Shown here: in pieces, positions 39,346 to 47,838 of the stretch
How the letters are laid out: each line of letters opens with the position of its first letter
Numbering within the stretch: position 1 is the first letter of the stretch
Source of the DNA: Oscillospiraceae bacterium
GTDB taxonomy: Bacteria; Bacillota; Clostridia; Christensenellales; Aristaeellaceae
Direction of reading: 5' to 3'
DNA: 47,838 nt
Assembly (NCBI GenBank): GCA_031286995.1
Contig: JAITTS010000183.1
Location: 1 to 47,838 of the forward strand
The notes under the pieces: generated by a model
What the model saw: only the letters and a program-made list of their open reading frames with translations
The model's database searches: none
Told to the model about the DNA's origin: nothing
Translations under genes and position numbers: made by a program

Positions 39346-40437
39346 ATGTGGCAGAGAGGGGTGTTTTGCGTGCGGATACGCGCAAAAACCGTTACGAAGA
39401 TTGCCTCTACCCGAACAGCATCGCCCTCACCCGTTTCGCCGCCCGTGTGGGCGCAGCCCCCTGGCCGCCCTGCCGGTGCGCCGAATGCAGCGGCCCTCGT
39501 ACCGGCGGAGATGCCGGGCGGGCAAGACGTTGCCGCCCCTGCGCCGGCATCCGTCCCCGCGGAAGACAGCCCCGTGTTCGCCGGCGTTCCGGCGCAGGCG
39601 GATGCGGCCCCGTCGGCAGAGCCGGCTGCCGCGCCGCCCTTGCCTGCCGACGACACGCCCTTCGCCCAGGCGGTCTTTGCCTCGGTGGAAACCGGCAGCC
39701 CGCCATCCCGGCAAGGCGACGATCGCGTGGATGCCGAGCCTGCTTTTGCCGGTGCTTCATCTGCGGCGGATGTAATCGCTGCCCGCCCGGAGGAGGAGGA
39801 TGCGGGCCTCGCCGCTTGCGTCGGCAAGCCCTACACCGTGCGCCGGGGCGACAGCTTTCAGCTCATTGCCCGCCGGTTCAAGGTAACGGTGCGCGCGCTG
39901 GTGGATGCCAATCCGGGTCTTGAGCCGGGCCGCCTGTTGGTGGGCGATGTGCTGTGTATTCCCGTAGAGACAGGGGATGCTGCCGGCAGTGCCTCTGCAG
40001 AAGAGCATGCTTCTGCTTCCGCTTCCGCTTCCGCAACCCGGCCCGCCGCGACGCAGGCCACCGCCCCGGCGCAGCCTGCGGCGCCAGAGAACCCCGCTTC
40101 CCGGCGCGCCGCCACCCGCGTACAGGTGTCGGAGGGGCAAAGTATTGTGGATATACTGGTGCAGGGCAACGTGTCTCTCTCCGCGTTTCAGGCGGTCAAC
40201 CCGCGCCTGCGGCCCGGTCAGCAGCGGGTGGGCGAGTGGATGCGCATGCCTGCGCCGGGCACCCGCGGCGCTTGCGGCGCGGGCAACGCGTACCGTGTCG
40301 CGCACAGCGAGAGCCTGGCGGATCTGGCTAGCCGTTTGGGTGTGAGCGCCGGCGCGCTGCTGCGGGCAAACGCGCACCTGTTGCCGTCGGATTTTGAGGC
40401 GGGGCAGGTCATCTGCGTGCCCGTCCAACACAGATAA
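39346..40437 (+). CDS. LysM-repeat protein with Ala/Pro-rich linkers
   Basis: YTVRRGDSFQLIARRFKVTVRALVDANPGLEPGRLLVGDVLCIP and two further LysM-like units (VQVSEGQSIVDILVQGNVSLSAFQAVNP; YRVAHSESLADLASRLGVSAGALLRANAHL). Confidence 0.82.
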   Translation: MWQRGVFCVRIRAKTVTKIASTRTASPSPVSPPVWAQPPGRPAGAPNAAALVPAEMPGGQDVAAPAPASVPAEDSPVFAGVPAQADAAPSAEPAAAPPLPADDTPFAQAVFASVETGSPPSRQGDDRVDAEPAFAGASSAADVIAARPEEEDAGLAACVGKPYTVRRGDSFQLIARRFKVTVRALVDANPGLEPGRLLVGDVLCIPVETGDAAGSASAEEHASASASASATRPAATQATAPAQPAAPENPASRRAATRVQVSEGQSIVDILVQGNVSLSAFQAVNPRLRPGQQRVGEWMRMPAPGTRGACGAGNAYRVAHSESLADLASRLGVSAGALLRANAHLLPSDFEAGQVICVPVQHR

Positions 40438-40499
40438 ATCCCGCACGCATTGCCCCTGATCCCTTTCCGTGATACAATGCACAGGGGAGGGATGCAGGC

Positions 40500-40865
40500 A
40501 TGGAGGCGCAAGCTGTGCTGGCCGCGCTGGCTGCGTTGCGTTTGCCCCCCGGCGTGGGGGAGGATGAGATGCACCGGCATATCGCCCAGGGCTTGGCCCG
40601 GGCCGGGCTGCCCTGCGTGCACGAGGCAAAGCTGGCCCCGCGTTGCCGTATTGATTTTTTGGTAGGGGATGTGGGGGTGGAGGTGAAGTGCGGCAAGCCG
40701 GGCCGCGCGGCACTGCTCTCGCAGCTGGCCCGTTACGCGGCCTGCCCGCAGGTGATGGCCCTGGTGTTGGTGGTGCAGCGCAGCGTGCGCCTGCCCCCCC
40801 AGGTGGGGGGCAAGCCCTGCCACACCGTGGGCATGAACCGCCTGTGGGGCATTGCCTTACCGTAA
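40500..40865 (+). CDS. Small PD-(D/E)XK nuclease-like protein
   Basis: 121 aa; RIDFLVGDVGVEVKCGKPGRAALLSQLARYA fits a D-x(n)-ExK core with trailing Q. Confidence 0.55.
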   Translation: MEAQAVLAALAALRLPPGVGEDEMHRHIAQGLARAGLPCVHEAKLAPRCRIDFLVGDVGVEVKCGKPGRAALLSQLARYAACPQVMALVLVVQRSVRLPPQVGGKPCHTVGMNRLWGIALP

Positions 40866-42699
40866 ACCCGCCCATTTTGTACACGAAGGAGCCTTGCGCG
40901 TGCAAGAGAACACTGCCGATCTTCAGCCCATGGAGGATGGCGCCTACGAGATGCCTGCCTACCTGCGCGAAGGCGGTGCGGCCCCACACCTCTACGGTAC
41001 GCTCAGCTACAACCGCCGCACGCGTTGCTGGCGCATACAGGGTGAACCCTGTGTCACAGAGCTGGCCAAGCGTCTCTTCCCGGGTAGCGACGGTCACAGG
41101 CGCGGGGAGGCCCGCTTCACCGCCCATCGCCGCGTTGTCGGCGAATTGAACTGGCTGATGCTGCGCTATCCGTTGGCTGTGCGCGAGGGTGACCTGGATC
41201 GATGGCAAAAATCTCTGCAAGAGGCCAGAGACTACGCCCGCCAGCGGGCGCAGGCCGCCCGCATGCCGGTCATTGCGGATCCACCGGAGGCCTACTTTCA
41301 CGGACAGTTGCGCCTGTTTCAAAAAAAAGGCTTGGCATGGTTGTTGGCCAATCCCCGCGGTCTGCTGGCCGATGAGATGGGACTGGGCAAGACCGTGCAG
41401 GCGCTGGCTTGGGTGGCTGTCACCCGCGCGCTGCCCCTGCTGTTGGTGGTGCCGCCGCACCTGGTGCTGGGCTGGCGCGGCGAGATCGACCGTTTTTTGC
41501 GCCTGCCGGGCGGCGTGCGCGTGCACATCATCAAGGGGCTAAAACCCTACGACCTGCCCCCGGCGGATATCTACATTACGCACTATCTGCTGCTGCGGGG
41601 ATGGAAGAAGGTGCTGCCCGCCCTGGGTGTGCGAGCTGTCATTTTTGACGAAATACAAGAGCTGCGCCACAGCGGCACGGAAAAGTACGCCGCAGCCAGC
41701 TTGCTATCCGAGGCGTGCGAGCATGTCATCGGCCTTTCCGGCACGCCCATCTACAACCGGGGCGGAGAGATATGGAACGTCGTCAACATTCTGGATTATC
41801 ATTTTTTGGGGGATTGGGATAGCTTTACGCGGGAGTGGTGTTACGGATACGGCAACAACATTGTCGCTAAGCCGGATCTGTTGGGCGAGCACCTGCGACG
41901 CGAGGGACTGATGTTCCGCCGCACCAAGCAGGATGTGCTGCCAGAACTGCCCCCCAAGCGCCGCCTGGTGCAAGAAATTGATCTGGATGATGCCGTGTAT
42001 CGCCGTTTGATGCTGCCTGCGCTGGAAAAGTTGCACACGCTGCGGGGCGGTGAGTTGACGCCATCGCAGCGGGCGCTGCTGGAGGAGCAGGTGAGCCAGG
42101 ATGAGCGCCAAGCCACCGGTATCGCCAAAGCCCCCTTTGTAGCGGCCTTTGTGCGCGCCTTGCTGGATGCGGGGGAGAAGGTGCTGCTATTTGCCCACCA
42201 TCACGCGGTGATGGATACGTATAAGCAGGAACTGAAATCTTTTGCCCCGGTCTTTGTGACCGGGCGTGAGACCACGGAAAAAAAGGATGCGGCCGTGCGG
42301 GCCTTTTGCGAAGGGCACACAGATCTGTGCTGCATATCCCTGCGTTCGGCTGCCGGGCTGAATTTGCAGCGGGCGAGCTGTGTGGTGTTTGGCGAGCTGG
42401 ATTGGTCGCCGGCCGTGCACAGCCAGGCGGAGGATAGGGCCCATCGCATCGGCCAGCCGGATTCGCTGCTGTGCTACTACTTGGTATCCCCCAGGGGATC
42501 GGATCAGGATATGCAGGAAGCGCTGGGTCTCAAGGTCAGCCAGTTTGTGGGTATCATGGGCGATGCGTCCCTTAGCCCGGCCCAGCAGGCCCGGCAAGAG
42601 AGCCTGGCCAGGGCGCACATCCACGCCCTGGTGGAGCGGCTAGCGGGCGAAGGGGTTCAGGGCCTCCAGGGCATCCAGTTCCCCGGCCAAGGCAATTAA
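40852..42699 (+). CDS. SNF2-family DEAD/DEAH-like helicase
   Basis: LLADEMGLGKTVQALAW; VVPPHLVLGWRGEIDRFL; VIFDEIQELRH; SGTPIYNRGGEIWN; QAEDRAHRIGQPDSLLCYYL. Confidence 0.9.
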   Translation: MPYRKPAHFVHEGALRVQENTADLQPMEDGAYEMPAYLREGGAAPHLYGTLSYNRRTRCWRIQGEPCVTELAKRLFPGSDGHRRGEARFTAHRRVVGELNWLMLRYPLAVREGDLDRWQKSLQEARDYARQRAQAARMPVIADPPEAYFHGQLRLFQKKGLAWLLANPRGLLADEMGLGKTVQALAWVAVTRALPLLLVVPPHLVLGWRGEIDRFLRLPGGVRVHIIKGLKPYDLPPADIYITHYLLLRGWKKVLPALGVRAVIFDEIQELRHSGTEKYAAASLLSEACEHVIGLSGTPIYNRGGEIWNVVNILDYHFLGDWDSFTREWCYGYGNNIVAKPDLLGEHLRREGLMFRRTKQDVLPELPPKRRLVQEIDLDDAVYRRLMLPALEKLHTLRGGELTPSQRALLEEQVSQDERQATGIAKAPFVAAFVRALLDAGEKVLLFAHHHAVMDTYKQELKSFAPVFVTGRETTEKKDAAVRAFCEGHTDLCCISLRSAAGLNLQRASCVVFGELDWSPAVHSQAEDRAHRIGQPDSLLCYYLVSPRGSDQDMQEALGLKVSQFVGIMGDASLSPAQQARQESLARAHIHALVERLAGEGVQGLQGIQFPGQGN

Positions 42700-43149
42700 A
42701 AAATCCCTGTGCGCAGGGTGCGTCCACAGCAGGGCAAAGGCATCCTGCGCGGCGCGCACAAAGCCGGGGGCCAAGCCGCCGACGCCGCTGGGGGCCAGGG
42801 GACACACCGCGCCGGCCTGCGGATCAAGCCGCGCAACGGGGGGGCCATCCCCCATACGCGGGGCCAGGGGAAACAGGCGGCACGCCAAGGGCCTATCCGC
42901 CCTGGGGCAGCGGCCGGCGCACACCAGCAGCGGCGTCGCCTCGCCGCCCACGCGCCAATCCGTGGGCAGCATCCGCGCCCAGGCCACATCCGCATACAGT
43001 TCTGCCTCGCCGGGGTAGAGCAGCATGCCGCTGACCGTCCCGTTCGCCTGCGGCGCGCAGCATGCCGCGCCGCAAAGCCGCCCGCAGTCAGCCAGCAAGG
43101 GCGTGGGGAAATTCAGCAGTGCGCGGGCGCGCAGCAAGGTATGGAGCAT
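42640..43149 (-). CDS. Cys-cluster (YkgJ-like) protein
   Basis: LLADCGRLCGAACC...LLVCAGRCPRADRPLACRLFPLAP...CPL spacing. Confidence 0.6.
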   Translation of the reverse strand: MLHTLLRARALLNFPTPLLADCGRLCGAACCAPQANGTVSGMLLYPGEAELYADVAWARMLPTDWRVGGEATPLLVCAGRCPRADRPLACRLFPLAPRMGDGPPVARLDPQAGAVCPLAPSGVGGLAPGFVRAAQDAFALLWTHPAHRDFLIALAGELDALEALNPFAR

Positions 43150-43213
43150 GCGTCTTGTTCCCCCCTCGCTTTTTCGGTATTATACACCCTGTTCGCTACA
43201 AACCACAAGCTGG

Positions 43214-43242
43214 TTGTGCTTCGCCCCAGCATACGGTATAAT
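43214..43242 (+). promoter_or_regulatory. SigA promoter of DNA methyltransferase gene
   Basis: TTGTGC - 17 nt - TATAAT. Confidence 0.75.
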
Positions 43243-43275
43243 GAGTGCATTGCAAGCAGAAAAGGATAGGTGACG

Positions 43276-44526
43276 ATGCGAGAGGTGCGCTGCTCGCGGG
43301 AGGTGCACGAGGGCACAGGCCCCGGCGGAGAACTGTGGCAGGCGCCCCTATCCGTTTGCGCGGGCGATCTGCTGGCTGTTCACGCGGGCCGCGTGCAGTT
43401 GGTATATATTGATCCACCCTTCTTCACCGGCCAGCGCTTTCACATGCGCATGCGGGTTGGCGAGATGGGCTGGCGTACGGGTAGCCCCGCGCTGAATGTG
43501 CCCGCTTACGAGGATGTGTGGGCGGATGCGGATGCGTACCTCTCCGCCATGCGGGATATGTTGACCACAGCCAGAGCGCTGCTGGCGCCTGCGGGCACCA
43601 TCTTTCTGCACTTGGATTGCCGCACCCACGCCGCCATGCGCCTGTTGATGGACGAGCTGTTCGGGGCCGAAAATTTTGTGAACGAGATCGTGTGGGCCTA
43701 CCAGACCGGGGGCCGATCCCTGCGCTACTTTAGCCATAAACACGATACCATCCTTTTCTACCGCAAGCGACCCAGGTATTATTTTGATATCACGGCCCTG
43801 CCTATGCCCCGAGGAGAACACCGCAGCAACCACATGCGCCGCGCGGTGGATGAGCAGGGCCGCGCCTACCGTGCCATTCGATCCGGCGGACGGGAGTATC
43901 GTTATTACGACGATCAGCCCGTGTATCCAAGCGATGTGTGGCAGGACATATCGCACCTGCAGCAGAAAGATCCCGAGCGTACGGGCTATGACACCCAAAA
44001 GCCTCTCAAACTGCTGGAGCGCATCGTGCTGTGCGCATCCCGGCCCGGGGATTTGGTGGCCGATCTGTGTTTTGGCTCGGGCACCACGCTGGTGGCCGCC
44101 GCCCAGCTGGGCAGGCGCTTTCTGGGGGTAGATCAGGGGCAGGCGGCGTTGGCCGCGACGCGCAAGCGCCTGTTGGGTTTTCGGGCGGATTACCGCCTGG
44201 GCGAAGGCCTCCGGCCCACACTTTTGCCCGCCTGGCGGGTCACGCCGAACATCGGTTTTTACCAGGTAGAGCTGTGCGCGTGTGCGGCGCAAGATCCGGC
44301 GGGCGAAGGGCTCTCAGCGGCGGCGCTGGATGTGGTGGATCAGTGGTCGCTGGGTTTTTTGCGGCAGAATACCTTTGTGGCCATGGCGGGCGCGGCCCGC
44401 ACCCGGGCAACGCCCGTTCTTGCCCGCGCGCTGGAAGTCCCCATGGTATCCGGCGCGCTGTGTGCCTGCCTGGTGGATCTGTGGGGGAACAGCCATCACT
44501 ACGTATTGGAGGAAGCGCATGGGTAA
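43276..44526 (+). CDS. Site-specific DNA methyltransferase, beta-class order (DPPF then FGSGTT), N6A/N4C type
   Basis: LVYIDPPFFTGQ; FSHKHDTILFYRKRPRYYF; TQKPLKLLERIVLCASRPGDLVADLCFGSGTTLVAAAQLGRRFLGVD. Confidence 0.9.
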   Translation: MREVRCSREVHEGTGPGGELWQAPLSVCAGDLLAVHAGRVQLVYIDPPFFTGQRFHMRMRVGEMGWRTGSPALNVPAYEDVWADADAYLSAMRDMLTTARALLAPAGTIFLHLDCRTHAAMRLLMDELFGAENFVNEIVWAYQTGGRSLRYFSHKHDTILFYRKRPRYYFDITALPMPRGEHRSNHMRRAVDEQGRAYRAIRSGGREYRYYDDQPVYPSDVWQDISHLQQKDPERTGYDTQKPLKLLERIVLCASRPGDLVADLCFGSGTTLVAAAQLGRRFLGVDQGQAALAATRKRLLGFRADYRLGEGLRPTLLPAWRVTPNIGFYQVELCACAAQDPAGEGLSAAALDVVDQWSLGFLRQNTFVAMAGAARTRATPVLARALEVPMVSGALCACLVDLWGNSHHYVLEEAHG

Positions 44527-45103
44527 CGGCTATATTGTGTACTTGCTGCGTATGCTGGCCCAGCAACAGGCGGTGGCTTCGCTGTACTGTGACCCGAGCG
44601 ATCCGGATAACTACCAGGCCGCTTTTGTAGAGCAAGTGAACGCCCGGCACGTGCTGGTGGCGGCCATCACCCCCTGGGGCATGCTGGATGGCTGGTGGGT
44701 ACGCCGCACCAGCGACGTGCTGCAAGTGCTCTGCGGGGAGGAGCAAGAGACCCGGCTCTCTTTTTTGCTGGAGCATCGCGCCCAGCGGCACGCGCCCCTG
44801 CTGCCCCCGGATTTGCCGGAGGACACGGATTGGATGCGCGCTGTGCTGGATTACGCTATTGCCGAAGGCAAGCTGGTCAGTTTGTTCACCGCCACGGAGA
44901 CCTTTACCTGCATCCCTCGCCAGGTGGATGATTTGCGCGCCACCGTGCAGGCGCTGGATCTGCTTGGCCAACCCGATGGCGCTGAGGAGGTCTTGCCCTT
45001 GCGAGATATCGAAGCCCTCTCTATCGGCACGGAGGAAGAGAAGATGTACGACATCCTCAAGGCGCACTTTCCGGCCCAAGAGATACAGCCCACGCTGCAA
45101 TAA
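44519..45103 (+). CDS. Uncharacterised protein with apparent internal duplication, translationally coupled to the methyltransferase
   Basis: ATG overlaps the MTase stop by 8 nt. Two similar halves: VASLYCDPSD...TSDVLQVLCGEEQETRLSFLLE and LVSLFTATE...LRDIEALSIGTEEEKMYDILK. Confidence 0.7.
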   Translation: MGNGYIVYLLRMLAQQQAVASLYCDPSDPDNYQAAFVEQVNARHVLVAAITPWGMLDGWWVRRTSDVLQVLCGEEQETRLSFLLEHRAQRHAPLLPPDLPEDTDWMRAVLDYAIAEGKLVSLFTATETFTCIPRQVDDLRATVQALDLLGQPDGAEEVLPLRDIEALSIGTEEEKMYDILKAHFPAQEIQPTLQ

Positions 45104-45111
45104 GAGGCGCT

Positions 45112-47432
<2,321 letters not shown>

Positions 47433-47710
47433 CAGAGGCGGTTTTCCTGTGCGCGCCGGTGCTTTCACTGCGTGGGCAGGTTGTTTTTGCTTGACCGCAA
47501 GGCGATTGCGATACTGGGCATCCTGGCCACCGGCACGGCCTTGGCCCTGCTTGTCAGCGTGGGCCGGTCTTCTGCGCCTCGCGGCGATCATCCCTGTTAT
47601 GGCTGAATGGCCCGCCGGCCAAAGGGCTGAGCGGCCCCTTCCAAGGACATCATGCATTCAGCTTTCGTTGTGCGCGTTGCGTAGCGTTCGTTGCGTGCGG
47701 ACGGATTATT

Positions 47711-47739
47711 TTGCCAAACCCCTTCAAATATGATATAAT
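47711..47739 (+). promoter_or_regulatory. SigA promoter of the gene at the right edge
   Basis: TTGCCA - 17 nt - TATAAT. Confidence 0.75.
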
Positions 47740-47768
47740 GTCGGCAAATAGATCCGGGTGGGTTGTCC

Positions 47769-47838
47769 ATGCGCTTGTTGGCTTGGGAATTTTTTGACGG
47801 CGCGAGCGCGAGCGCCATGCTGGCCGCGTTGCTGGATG
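47769..47838 (+). CDS. 5' end of a CDS, possibly LarC-like (nickel insertion), truncated by window
   Basis: MRLLAWEFFDGASASAMLAALLD resembles LarC N-termini, but only 23 codons are visible. Confidence 0.35.
   Translation, partial: MRLLAWEFFDGASASAMLAALLD

Noticed and set aside
39757-41526. 589-aa minus-strand ORF
   Set aside because: Antisense to the LysM, PD-(D/E)XK-like and SNF2 genes; low-complexity composition without recognisable motifs.
42640-42699. 60-bp 3' overlap of SNF2 and the Cys-cluster gene as a regulatory antisense device
   Set aside because: Convergent 3' overlaps of this size are common, and nothing in the sequence points to a regulatory role.

Overview
This is a ~48 kb chromosomal window from a high-GC, Firmicutes/Clostridia-like genome; the taxonomy is inferred from gene content only. 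It opens with a conserved housekeeping run: rbgA (5' truncated by the window), rnhB, yraN, comM-like ATPase, dprA, topA, trmFO, hslV and hslU. A fused GT-C glycosyltransferase interrupts that run. On the minus strand follow a cobalamin-riboswitch-controlled corrinoid ABC transporter, an IS1-family-like insertion with an 8-bp target duplication, a GNAT gene, leuS, and a decaying arabinan cluster (intact GH51, broken GH43, truncated regulator). Next come a Pro/Thr-rich stalk-type protein, a methionine block (metA plus metNIQ), a WxL/WxLIP surface-protein pair, a Fic protein with a degenerate catalytic loop, GNAT, DUF896, an aldo/keto reductase, DUF2461, a phosphohexomutase, tkt and a LysM protein. 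A small PD-(D/E)XK-like protein, an SNF2 helicase and a beta-class DNA methyltransferase follow, then trmD, guaB and the 5' edge of another gene. The most interesting element is upstream of metA: a consensus-like promoter, a 26-codon leader ORF with 6 Met codons in its first 15 (MRGMRMFGMCMRVAMPRAFCLRLLPD), then an intrinsic terminator. A competing pairing is positioned as expected for ribosome-mediated attenuation by methionine. All calls come from reading the sequence and family recognition; no searches or folding programs were run.
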